From assembly GCA_030549775.1 (NCBI GenBank), contig CM060174.1:51524707-51588706 (forward strand): 64,000 bases of DNA. Reading direction: 5' to 3'. The translations under genes and the position numbers were made by a program. Each line of letters starts with the position of its first letter. Positions within the stretch are counted from its first letter, which is position 1. Below, piece by piece: positions 1 to 9,903 of the stretch. Source of the stretch: Tamarix chinensis. Lineage: Eukaryota; Streptophyta; Magnoliopsida; Caryophyllales; Tamaricaceae. The notes beneath the pieces were generated by a model. The model had not been told where the DNA came from. It made no database searches and saw only the letters and a list, made by a program, of their open reading frames with translations.

Positions 1-480
1 ATTTTCATTCAAATTGTTTTTTGGACTTTATTTTGTTTTGTAAATGCTAAAAAAAGGGATTCAAGGAATAGATAAGTCAAATAGATATAGGGACGTGTCT
101 TACATAGAAATTACCAGTGATAGAGAGATATAGAATTAGGACTCTGAATTCCTTTATGAACCCATTGATTTTGCAAGCTTTAGTTATAGTATCATGGGAA
201 TGGTGTGTGCATGGTGGAATTCAAAGAGAAAGGTTATGCGAAGATTGTTAGTTCCTTGTTTAATGAAAGTGGTAAGATCATATTCCATATTCGGCCACTA
301 ATATTAAGATCGGTACTATTTAAGGTTTTAGCGATCATGGTGACACTAGAAATCACTATTTGAGAATTATATCCATGAGATAAGCACTTATTCTTCAAAA
401 AGATAAAAAAGGAATGTGTGACCACACACCCCCTAATTCCTACCTACCAAACCTTATCTCTCATGATCGCCTCCTTCCTC
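1..480. other. AT-rich stretch upstream of LINE ORF1, no gene seen
   Basis: No reading frame of any length or recognisable domain is visible. The sequence runs directly into the decayed LINE ORF1, so it may be LINE 5' untranslated sequence, but no LINE start or target duplication could be placed. Confidence 0.3.
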
Positions 481-639
481 CTATGCGAAAGCCTTTGATT
501 AACCTTGAAAAATTCCCCAAAATTTTTTTAGTGATGTGACAATGGCCTCTAATTCAGTGATAAATGATCCTAAGCATAAGTTAACTACGACTTGTAGGAT
601 GGTGACTCAACAAACACAAATAACCCTTAGTCAAGTGGA

Positions 640-2090
640 TTTACTTTCAACAAGATCCTTTATGATCAACTTTTAAAAGTTATTTACTTGGCGCCTAATA
701 ATGCTTAATGGAAAAAGGTTGAGGATATGGAGGATGATGTTTGTGAAGATGATCTAGAATTGATGGATGCATAATGGCTCTAAATCAGACTTTCAGCTTT
801 TTAGAAATGTGCACTCAGGAAACTATGGTGACGGTGCTTGATTATCAAGCCTTTGGGTCATGCTATTTGGTATGAAATGCTCAATTTGAAAGTGCGAGAC
901 CTATAGCCCCTTCAAGGTACATATGAGCTTATTGATTTAGGTCTGGGTTTTTTCATCATCAAGCCCCAAAGGAGACACAACTGTGAACATATTCTTAGTG
1001 GTATCCCTTGGATGTTTATTCATCAATATCTCACCATCCAATGTTGGACTCCAAATTTCCAAGTCTCCTTTATGTCAATTACATCTACCCTCACTTCAGT
1101 CTAGATCCCTAAAATTCTAATCGAACACTATGGAAACAGAGCCTAGCTCTAGGAGATTAGAAATGTAATTGGAAAATTTATCAAGATTGATTTTCACACA
1201 AATTCCATGTTAATGGGTAAGTTTGCTATGATTGTAGTAGAAATTGTCCTGAAGAAGCCCTTATTACCAAAATTCTGCCTAGGGACTTCACTCTATAATA
1301 TAAAGTATGAAGGTATAAGGATTATCTATTTTGATTGTGGTCATGTGGGATACACATATAAACATGACCAATACATGTATGTAGTGCAAGCTGGACAGGA
1401 TGGCGACCACAGTGCTATAGGGGGCTGGACCATGATGATCAATGAGCTTACTTGAAAGGAGATAACTAAAGTGGAGGACCAATCACCATATGGTACATGG
1501 ATGATTATGACTAAGAAAGATCAGAGACAATTGATAGATGCACGTTCACGTAAAGGAAATAATACAATTGGAAAAATAGCAAACTCTCAAACACGAAACA
1601 CTTGGTCCTTAAGGAATTTTGTTTCTTCCTCCCATTTTGATGTGCTTCAAGAGTAAATAAATGAAAATATTTCTAATGAAGATAACCTAGCACCCAATTC
1701 CCATGATTCTTATAGAGTGAATATTTTGGAGAACCATAGGGAAGGTAGTAATAGCACACTAGGATTTCAAACCAGATAACCTAGAGTTAGCAATTCCTAA
1801 TTGAAAGGTAGGGAACCAAGTGTTAAAAGGCCAGTTCAAACTAAATAAGTCAACTTGTAACACATCCCAACAAAGGACCTTTTAACTTACGAAAGACAAG
1901 TGACCTAAGATAACCCCTATCCAGAATTCATAATAGGATGGACAAGCTCATCCCTACAATAGTTCCCACTTCTTTTACCATGAAAGATCATTTGCTCCTA
2001 GAAGATATAGTACTTTAAATGCCTGATATCACTTCATTCACTATTCATACTATTAGAAAGGAGAATGAAACTCATGTTTTGATTAGAAAG
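640..2090 (+). pseudogene. LINE ORF1 remnant (DUF4283 plus zinc knuckle)
   Basis: Nucleic-acid-binding ORF1 protein of a plant L1 LINE, broken by stops and frameshifts. Translation across frames gives the DUF4283 core: a segment with YELIDLG at about 900, then IPWMFIHQYLTIQCWTP at about 1005-1055, matching the family pattern GPWxxxxxxLxxxxWxP. It continues with GKFAMIVVEIVLKKPLLPKF at 1213-1275 and YEGIRIIYFDCGHVGYTYKH at about 1306-1370, where the zf-CCHC_4 knuckle (CFxCGxxGHxxxxC) has lost one or more cysteines. The segment PYGTWMIMTKK at about 1489 fits the usual FGPWMxVxRK after the knuckle. The longest open stretch is 82 codons (1207-1455). No functional protein is expected. Confidence 0.75.
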
Positions 2091-2139
2091 CATGCCTCAT
2101 AGCCCGATCAAGATGTTAATAATTAATAATTGTTTGATG

Positions 2140-2283
2140 ATGATGAATCAAGAGAAAATTTTCTTTTGGAATGTGAAGGATGCGGGTAATGAGGCATTTT
2201 ACCATCATTTTATAGAATATGCAAGGGCTTATAATCCTAGTTTTGTAGTGCTTGTTGAAATAAAAATTAGTGGTGATAAGGTG
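2140..2283 (+). pseudogene. LINE ORF2, endonuclease N-terminus (part 1)
   Basis: Start of the apurinic-type endonuclease domain of L1 ORF2. The frame from 2092 reads IFFWNVKDAGNEAFYHHFIE and then PSFVVLVEIKISGDKV. This corresponds to the family pattern WNxRGAGxxxFxRxL...P.xxxLxETKxSG, which carries the catalytic glutamate of the ETK motif, here changed to EIK. The frame stops abruptly at the CACTA terminus at 2284 and resumes at 17385 after the 3-bp duplication GTG. Confidence 0.8.
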
Positions 2284-2430
2284 CACTACTAAAAAAAAAG
2301 GCAATAATAACAACACATTAATAATGGTGATTTTGAAACCATTTCCAAACGTGTAAAAATTAATGTGTGGGATAGTTAAGGAAGTTTTGATAACAATTAT
2401 AGTTTTAAACTATTATTAAAATATCCAACT
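2284..2430. repeat. CACTA 5' terminal and subterminal repeats
   Basis: The terminal inverted repeat begins at 2284. It is followed by AATAATGGT, GAAACCATT and TTTTAAACTATTATTAAAA motifs that recur, mostly as inverted pairs, in the 3' end at 16800-17384. In En/Spm such subterminal repeats bind the TnpA-type protein. The binding role here is inferred from the family. Confidence 0.75.
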
Positions 2431-3009
2431 TCCCTCTCTCACTTCATGCCAAAAATTTCAGTCTCTCTCATTCTCCACCTTCCCTCTCTTACTCTCGTTC
2501 TCTTGCCAACCCTTGCACCACCACACCGTGCACCACTCCTCCTCCTCTCAAATATAGGAAACCACCACTAATTCTCTTTCACACCACCAACTCCGAACAA
2601 CCACTCATTCTCTTGCACCACTAAACAGCTACCAGTCTTGGCATTGCATGTCCTACCACTTTTAAACACCTTGCCTTTATTTGGTCCTTCTTACTCCTCC
2701 ATGTTCATAGGTGGTTGTCATTGTCCTCTTGCTCACCGCCACTTATCTTGCTGCTTTCATTCCTCTTACATATAGGTTTGTTCTTCCATAGCTTATTCTC
2801 TTATTATATACATGTAAATGCATGCATGTTGATGCAAGGTACAGTGTTTGTTATTGAAAAATGTATTGTTATTTGTTATTAAGTGTGTTGGTCAAAAATA
2901 TCACTATTCATTATTGAATTTTTCGGTTTTATATATGTTGACCAACCTTATATTGATATATATATATATATATATATAAATATTAGTAATGTCACTTATA
3001 AAAACTATA

Positions 3010-3046
<37 letters not shown>

Positions 3047-3899
3047 TTTCATTAGTAAGTATAGGACTTAGGAAATGCCATATAATTAATTGAAAATATA
3101 TTTTATATATGTACATCAATAAATGAAAATTTCAATTAGAGTTGCATGCTAATCATTTTTATTTGATGAGGATTAAATAGACATAGAAAATAAAGAAGTT
3201 ATAAAAGTGAATAATTAAATAGAGAAGAATAAATATGTATAATAATAATAATAATAATAATAATATAGGATTCATTAGGGTTTAATTATAGTTATCTAAG
3301 TTTAGGTTTAAGGTTAGGTTTTATTATAATTTATTAGAGTTAGGGTAAGGGTTTAGTTTTTATTATACTAAATACGATAATTAATATGTTCTCTTATAAC
3401 AAACTATTATATACATTATTCTCAACTCTACTTTTAATAATATCATATTATTATACTTAGCCTATCTATTTAAATATATTACCTTATTAATATGTACTTG
3501 ATTTTACTATGCAGAGCTTAAATGATTAGATTATAGTTTATGTTCATCTAGTTAATTAAATATATAAGTTAAGATTATGTCCTTATTTTATACATGTCGA
3601 GCATAATAAGAGGAAGTTTAATTTGACTTAACTCATTGACAATCTAATGGTAGTAAATGAAAACACGTGTTTGGTAATTTATCTTTTCTTGATATTTAAT
3701 GACTCATTTATATCAATAAAGAAATAAATAAAAATCAATTCAAGATTATAAGTTTTATGATGAGTGTCTTATGTGGGTATATTGTTAGCGTTACATAATT
3801 GGTTAAGATATGGTAGAATATATTTATGATTTGTCTAGCTAGTTAAAGCGTTTATAGATTCTATAATTTAGATCATTTTGAGAAGAAGCTTGATGAAAA
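2431..3899. other. CACTA interior, noncoding-looking, with TA microsatellites
   Basis: A CT-rich stretch (about 2440-2770) resembles a transcribed leader. It is followed by AT-rich sequence with two (TA)n runs (2956-2978 and 3014-3043) and an AAT run (3239-3265). No protein domain was recognised. Confidence 0.5.
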
Positions 3900-4288
3900 G
3901 ATTTAGTGGTTTTTCTCATTTGTAGGTAGTGAGATGTTGCTCATCGTTATGACATACCCTCCACCATATCTATGCATGGTCCCAGATGTTGATCTACTGA
4001 CTTATGTCATATGGTTATACAAAAATCTAGGTCAGTTTTCTATAAGTAGCACGTTATATACCCCATTCCATTTTAGATCATATCACCTACTCTTAACCCT
4101 ATGTTAGAAGGAGCCATAGGCATTGGCTATATCTACTTTTTACATTAGTTTATCCACCACACTAATGCACTACACCTAAGATTTATCAAGGGTGAGGTGT
4201 TCGTTAGGGAGTATGATCAAATATCTAGAGAGCTAATGGTGATTGATGACAAGTGGAGGTTTCATAGTAGCTTGCCTCCGAGTATCCA
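3900..4288 (+). pseudogene. Unidentified coding-like segment in CACTA, first part
   Basis: A less AT-rich, coding-like stretch that continues at 9389 on the other side of solo LTR A1 once one copy of the duplication ATCCA is removed. Across the junction one frame reads VIDDKWRFHSSLPPSIH and then PSYPKESMTRLLVDDV without a stop. I recognise no family. It could be a decayed upstream transposon gene or a captured host fragment. Confidence 0.3.
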
Positions 4289-4779
4289 TGTAATATCCCA
4301 AAATCCTAATTTTCGAAATTATGGCCAAATAAGGGATTATTAGGAAAATTAATTAAATAAACTCATTTATTAAGATGTAGAGAGTTAATTAAGGTATATT
4401 AAGAGGAAAATAATAAAGAATTTAATTGGAAGAAAATTTGGGTATTTCTCTAATTAGCATGGAGGTTAAGGAAATTTATCCAAAATAGCCGAACTAATTT
4501 AAAAATGGATTTAATTATTATAATTAAAATAATTATTATTAAAATTATATATATAAATTAATTATATAAATAAATAGATACCCAAATACCTCCAACCCAA
4601 CCATTTTACCATTTCTCCATTTTTCCATTTTCCTTTTTCTCCTTTCTTTTCTTTTTCTTTCTTCCTCCTTTATTTTTCTTTCTTTCTTCTCCCCCCCAGC
4701 TGGGCCAGCCCACCGGCCCAACTCCTTCCCTCCTCCTTCCCCTCCCACGCGGCCCAGCGCCGTTCGACCCATTCCCATA

Positions 4780-4915
4780 ACCACGACGCAGCGTTTCGCC
4801 CCTCAACTTGCCGAGACGCCGCGTCGCGTTAAGTAACAAGACAGCTGTTGCCACCTTCGACGCGACGCTGCGTTTTACTCACACAACCTCCAGTACGCCG
4901 CGTTTTACTTACGGA
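4780..4915 (+). promoter_or_regulatory. Repeated ACGCCGCGTTTT-like boxes in LTR A1 U3
   Basis: Four imperfect copies of the pattern ACGCNGCGTTTY lie within 130 bp, 380-510 bp upstream of the TATA box. Equivalent boxes occur in A2 (about 19350-19475) and A3 (about 52512-52556). They look like enhancer elements; the binding factor is unknown. Confidence 0.45.
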
Positions 4916-5291
4916 TTAAATCACCGCCGCCGAACCGGCCGGTTCCCCTTCTTTCTTTTCCCTTGGACCACCGGTCCACCCTGCCTGTCTTCTTCCTCCC
5001 CCAACCTGCGCCCCGACCTGCAATTCGACGCTGCAGCTCGAATCCCGCCGGCAGCCACCAGCCCAGCACTGACCGTCCTTCCCTGCCCCTCTCCTGTCAT
5101 TTTCTTCCTCTTTTTGACCCCGACCGAGTCCCTCTCTCCCTTCCTCGCGTGCCATCTCTTTCCCTTTCTTCTTCCCCTTCCTCAACCCAGCCTGCCATGG
5201 CAGAACCTGCACCACCTGCCACCAGCCGGCCACCTCCACACCTGCCCCGCGTGCCACCTCCCTTCCTCTCGTCGTTTTCCCCCACATGGCC

Positions 5292-5299
5292 TATAAATA
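5292..5299 (+). promoter_or_regulatory. TATA box of solo LTR A1
   Basis: TATAAATA lies 1003 bp inside the LTR. The same box occurs 1018 bp inside A2 (19854) and 1044 bp inside A3 (52935). The conserved position supports it as the LTR promoter. Confidence 0.7.
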
Positions 5300-5979
5300 A
5301 CCCCCATTGGCAGCCCCGATTAGCCCTTTTCATTTTTTCCCCGAAACCCTGCCTCTCCGCCGCCTCAAACAGACGGGCTTTTCGCCATCATCGGAGACAG
5401 CCGCCGCCACCTCTAGCCACCGTTACCATCCCTGCACCTCCCTCGACAAAACCGAGCCACCACTACCCTCCGCCTTGCCGTGCACGTGCCGCCTTCGTCG
5501 TGCAAAGTTCCTATCCCGTAAACCACCACTTCCAGCCCGCTGCCGCTTTGCGCCACCTCCTACCTCCTCCTCCGCCGCTACCAGCCACCCTTCCCCCTCC
5601 AAAATGCCCAGCAAACCTCCCTCTACCTTTCCCTACCTTCAACTTTCCCTGCCTCCCTCTCCTCCTTCCTCCCTCATCTCCCACCTCTCTCCACCACCCT
5701 CGGCCGCCGCCGTCGCCGCCGCCCCTTGCCACGCCACCACCCTCACTCCACTCCCCTCCACCTGCTCTTTCTTTCCCCATCTCAAACTCCTCCTTTTCCC
5801 CTCCCATCTAACCGCCACCTCCATCTTTCCCCCTCTTCTCCTCCTCCACCGCCGCCGCCGTCGCCGCCACGTGTCGCCGCCGGACCACCACCGACCCTAG
5901 GTGGTTCTCCACCCATCCAAACCCTAACCCCCTTTTTATATAGATGCTACTATTTTCTACTAATATTAATACTAATATA

Positions 5980-6023
5980 CTTATTATTATTATTATTATT
6001 ATTACTTTTATTATTGTTATTAC

Positions 6024-6062
<39 letters not shown>

Positions 6063-6300
6063 CATCATTATTACCATTATTATTGTCCTTATTATTAATG
6101 TTCTTATTTTCTTACTAATACTAACATCTCTTTTAAACCCTAACCTATATTATACTTAACTTTGGTCTTATTTTATAATTATTAGTATTGACATTTTTAT
6201 CATTATTATTTCTATTATCCTTACTATGGTTATTATTATTATTGCTTAACCTTACTTGGTTGTACTATTGTTACTATTATTATTATTATTATACTTAACA
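5980..6300. repeat. (TTA)n microsatellite tracts in LTR A1
   Basis: Long imperfect ATT/TTA tracts. The homologous place carries similar tracts in A2 (20525-20820 and 21257-21313) and A3 (53640-54100). The isoleucine- or leucine-rich open frames here are artefacts of the repeat. Confidence 0.85.
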
Positions 6301-6965
6301 CATTTATCACTATGGTTAATAATAATACTATCTTGTCTCACCCATGTTACTTAACTCAAGCTAGTAAATATCATTTGGTTGTTAACTAAGAAGAGTACTT
6401 GAACCTTATTACCATACCATTTAACATTAACCCTAACCTCATTACTATGACACTATTATTAACCATTACTATTATTACTACTATCACTACCTTATTGTTG
6501 TAATCAAAAGCATTTGAACCCTTTTATTATTCAAGAATATACAACTATTATCATTATCACCCTTAGGGATAGTTACTTGTAATATTGTGACCTTATAAGA
6601 ATATTATTTTGAATATGACACCATTAGTAGACTTAGCCTTAAAAATGCTAGGGTTTCTCTCACTATAAACATTAGTGTCACTAGTATTAGTTTTATTATT
6701 ATTATTATTATTATCACTATTTTTTTCTATAGTTAACATGAATATTATTATTATAAGAATAGGGCTAACGGGTCTAATAATATAAGTGTAACAATAGGTA
6801 TTAAAAATAAACATATTTTGACTACTAATATTTAGTATACTAATTCTAAGGTAAAAACCCTAGTTTTGTATAAAACCCTTTTTAGTAAATAAAAACCCTA
6901 ACCTTAAACTAGAATGAGGATTGATTATAAGGGAAACTAATACTTAGCATTTTCCCCTTTTATAG

Positions 6966-7027
6966 GTAACCCCGACCAAAGCCCTAAGGAGTTAGAGGAG
7001 CATGCTCCAAGCCCGGCGTCGCCTTAG
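6966..7027 (+). other. 62-nt exon-like module in LTR A1
   Basis: It is preceded by a pyrimidine tract and TATAG and followed by GTAAGGACG, a strong 5' splice-site sequence. It contains AAAGCCCTAAGGAG and the palindrome GGAGCATGCTCC. The same 62-nt module, with both boundaries, is at 21567-21628 (A2) and 54192-54253 (A3), and diverged versions occur in other LTR families of this window. Its role as an exon is inferred. Confidence 0.45.
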
Positions 7028-7254
7028 GTAAGGACGAAGCTAATGGCCTTGTGCTATGTGTGACATGGGTGTGTTGAATGTTATGTATGTCATGCTATGC
7101 CATGTATTATATGATTTGTGTATAACTTGTCTTATGTGTAGCGCAGCTTGGAGATTGAGGTATGTTGTATGTGCTTCCGTGACATGAGCATGACATTTAT
7201 ATGTATGATGTTTATGATGTAATATGTTATGGCCGGCTAGGACGTGCATGTTAG

Positions 7255-8215
7255 GGTAAATGGTAATATGAGTTGGGAACCATCATGGGGGTCTTGAAGT
7301 TTGTATGGTGGGATTAGGGTTTGTATGGTGGCATAATTGTTCGTATGGTGGTACCAATGATTTTGTAGTGGTATTAATGGCTTATGGTGGTATTGTGATT
7401 TTATGGAGGCATTAATGTGGTGTGGTGGTATTTGTGTTTTTATGGAGGTATTAATGTTGTATGGTGGTATTTGTGATTTACGAAGGTATTAATGTTGTAT
7501 GGTGGTATTAGGGTTTGTATTGTGGTATTAGGGTTTGCATGGCGGTAATAGGGTTGTATGGTGGCATAATTGTTCGTATGGTGGTACTAATGATTTCATA
7601 GTGGTATTAACGGCTTATGGAGGTATTCGGGTTCGTATGGTGGTATTGTGATTTTATGGAGGTATTAATGTTGTATGGTGGTATTTGTGATTTTATGAAG
7701 GTATTAATGTTGTATGATGTTATTTGTGATTTTATGGAGGTATTAATGTTGTATGGTGGTATTAGGGTTTGTATGGTGGTATTAATATTCATATGGCGGT
7801 ATTAACGATTGCATAGTGGTATTAATGACTTATGGTGGTATTAGGGTGTACATGGTGGTGTTATGGATTGTATGGGGGTATTAATATTCATATGGCGGTA
7901 TTAACGATTGCATAGTGGTATTAATGACTTATGGTGGTATTAGGGTGTACATGGTGGTGTTATGGATTGTATGGTGGTATTAATATTCGTATGGCGGTAT
8001 TAACGATTGTATAGTGGTATTAATGACTTATGGTGGTATTAGGGTTTACATAGTGGTGTTATGGATTGTATGGTGGTATTAATATTCGTATGGCGGTATT
8101 AACGATTGTATAGTGGTATTAATAACTTATGGTGGTATTAGGGTTTACATGGTGGTGTTATGGATTGTATGGTGGTATTAATGTTAGTATGGCGGTATTA
8201 GGGTTTTGCATAGGA
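7255..8215. repeat. Minisatellite of TATGGTGGTATTA units in LTR A1
   Basis: Degenerate tandem units of about 20 bp (TATGGTGGTATTAGGGTTTG type). The second half is organised as a 99-bp higher-order repeat: the word TTAACGATTG recurs at 7802, 7901, 8000 and 8099. Confidence 0.9.
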
Positions 8216-8574
8216 GTTAACGATCATATGGAATCAGGATTTGGAGTGATTAACTCTAGGGCGTTGTGATTAAGAAGGGATGGAGTAACTAATTGTGGCT
8301 GTTGAGGATGATTAAGGTTTGGGATGGCTAAGTACGGTGGTTATGGTATAATAGGGATGAGAGAGGTTAACCACGGGTTGGTGTGGACAATTAGGGTTGG
8401 TTATGACTACTTAGAGTCGTTTGGCGTTATCATGTGTATCATCGATTAAAGGGTAGTTATGAACGCGGACCTTTATTGGTTGTGATGTGTAAAGCATAAA
8501 GAGAATGATTTATGTGTATCCTTGGTGAAAACCTTTTGAATAAGATATGTTAAGACATTAACTACTTACAGAGA

Positions 8575-8712
8575 AAGATGTTGAGCCGGACCCAGACCGG
8601 TCCACCGGCAAATAATAGTGGCAGGGTATGTTACCCTCGTGACCGGTCCACCGGCTATAATAGTGGCAGGGCATGGCCCTCGTGACTGTTCCACCGGCTA
8701 TAATAGTGGGGT
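8575..8712 (+). repeat. Three TATAATAGTGG boxes with small hairpins in LTR A1
   Basis: Three copies of a box of the type GGTCCACCGGCTATAATAGTGG (one reads AATAATAGTGG). The first two are followed by GGGTATGTTACCC (8624-8636) or GGGCATGGCCC (8669-8679), which can fold as short hairpins. A2 and A3 contain two such blocks each, at 23208-23337 plus 23400-23545 and at 55552-55686 plus 55752-55905. Confidence 0.7.
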
Positions 8713-8892
8713 TCCCACACTCACACGGACTATTAAAGAATATGTGTGGAATGAACGTATTATTATTAATGAGAAATAAGAATAAGCCACCGGAAAGTAT
8801 TCGGACCTTATCTTGCTGGTTATCGCATGTTGTCTATATGATCGTGCTATGTACGTTATGTTGTATGATTGTATGCTTGGCCTTAGCGCACT

Positions 8893-8990
8893 AACGCCCT
8901 TACTCAGTATTGGACCCGTACTGATACTACCTTGATTGAATGGGTCCTGTGATGATCCACCAATGGTGGGGAGCAGACCTCCTATGCAGG
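8893..8990 (+). other. Conserved stem-loop region ending in an AG|G site, LTR A1
   Basis: TCAGTA (8904) pairs with TACTGA (8919). The loop word GGACCC (8912-8917) is complementary to GGGTCC at 8942-8947, so a pseudoknot is possible. CCACCAATGGTGG (8957-8969) is a second hairpin. The block ends CTATGCAG|GTTTG, which resembles a 3' splice site. Homologous blocks occur in A2, A3, the Gypsy LTR and two other LTR fragments. Confidence 0.45.
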
Positions 8991-9388
8991 TTTGATCGGT
9001 TACAAATTATGGGGTGGAAGGTTTGGCTTGAGTGAGTAGGTGATCCAGATATTGGTCCCTTGGGATCTGTTTTATTTGGCTATATTTTGTACTACGCTTA
9101 TTGTTTTGAAACCGTACTCGAGGTTGTATTCCTAAACGATATTTTAACTGTTGTTGATTCGTGGTTTTCGTGAATGGTCTATGTTAACTATGGACCTATG
9201 TTTTGATGACTCTTACTTAATGATTGTTTAGTTTAGCCTTAGCACTTAGTATCGGAATGGTAGGAGTGAACCGGTCTGGTACTAAGTGTGGCGGTAATAC
9301 CCCCAAGTTTATGGTTTTAATTCTTTCGCTTCCGCTAAAACTCTTGTCTTAAATGAAATTTTTCAGTAGTAAATTTGGGGGTGTTACA

Positions 9389-9560
9389 ATCCACCCTAGT
9401 TACCCTAAGGAGTCCATGACTAGACTCCTTGTTGATGATGTGAGGGAATAGATGAAATATCGAGATGAGTGGACTTTGAGAGTGATAGTTATTAGTCGGG
9501 CTCAACAAGGCTACCAGGGGATTTAGTATGACGGTTATGAGTTTTTCTTAGTTAGGTGTT
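9389..9560 (+). pseudogene. Unidentified coding-like segment in CACTA, second part
   Basis: Continuation of the segment ending at 4288. It reads PSYPKESMTRLLVDDV and then, after a stop, YRDEWTLRVIVISRAQQGYQ. No family was recognised. Confidence 0.3.
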
Positions 9561-9903
9561 TGGACTTTAGCAACCTTTGGTTGTATATAGTGCTATTATT
9601 GCTTCAACCCCGTAGTATGTATATCTTTTGCAGTTTGAACCATTGTATAATATTTTTCTTTGTGTGTATGTATGTATGTATGTATATAAATAAACTCTTT
9701 CTAAGTATAAGTGGCTTGAGTATTGATATTTTTTTGAAAATGTGTTTTCATGATTTGTGTGTGTGTGTGTGTGTGTACAGAATAGCATGATACATTCGAG
9801 ATTGATTATTTCTAAGCATGAGAGGTTTCTGAATTATTAAACTTATAATTGAATTGATTTGTAATAATTAATTTTGCATAGGATACATCTAGATTGAAAA
9901 ACT
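9561..9903. other. CACTA interior upstream of transposase, no gene seen
   Basis: AT-rich sequence with a TGTA microsatellite (about 9660-9688) and a (GT)n run (9756-9775). It is likely the 5' untranslated or promoter region of the transposase remnant. Confidence 0.4.

Larger units (their letters stand above)
4289..9388 (+). mobile_element. Solo LTR A1 (long-LTR Gypsy family), 5.1 kb
   Basis: It starts TGTAATATCCCAAAATCC and ends GGGGGTGTTACA, short inverted ends typical of an LTR, with a perfect 5-bp duplication ATCCA (4284-4288 and 9389-9393). No primer-binding site, coding domain or second LTR follows, so this is a solo LTR left by recombination between two LTRs. In order it holds: a U3 of about 1 kb with repeated ACGCCGCGTTTT-like boxes, a TATA box at 5292, a pyrimidine-rich leader, (TTA)n tracts, a 62-nt exon-like module, a minisatellite, TATAATAGTGG boxes, stem-loops, and a hairpin about 130 bp before the end. 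Related copies are at 18836-24227 and 51891-56586. The similarity of its ends to the Gypsy LTR at 17880 suggests a chromovirus relative. Confidence 0.9.

Noticed and set aside
4808..5900. Long proline/serine-rich open frames on both strands (up to 282 codons)
   Set aside because: They lie in the pyrimidine-rich leader of LTR A1. Overlapping frames on both strands are open because of base bias, and there is no domain or conservation of frame in A2 or A3.
5944..6159. Poly-isoleucine/leucine frames
   Set aside because: They are translations of (TTA)n microsatellites.
7255..8215. CRISPR-like regular spacing of repeats
   Set aside because: The spacers are themselves variants of the unit and the context is a plant LTR.
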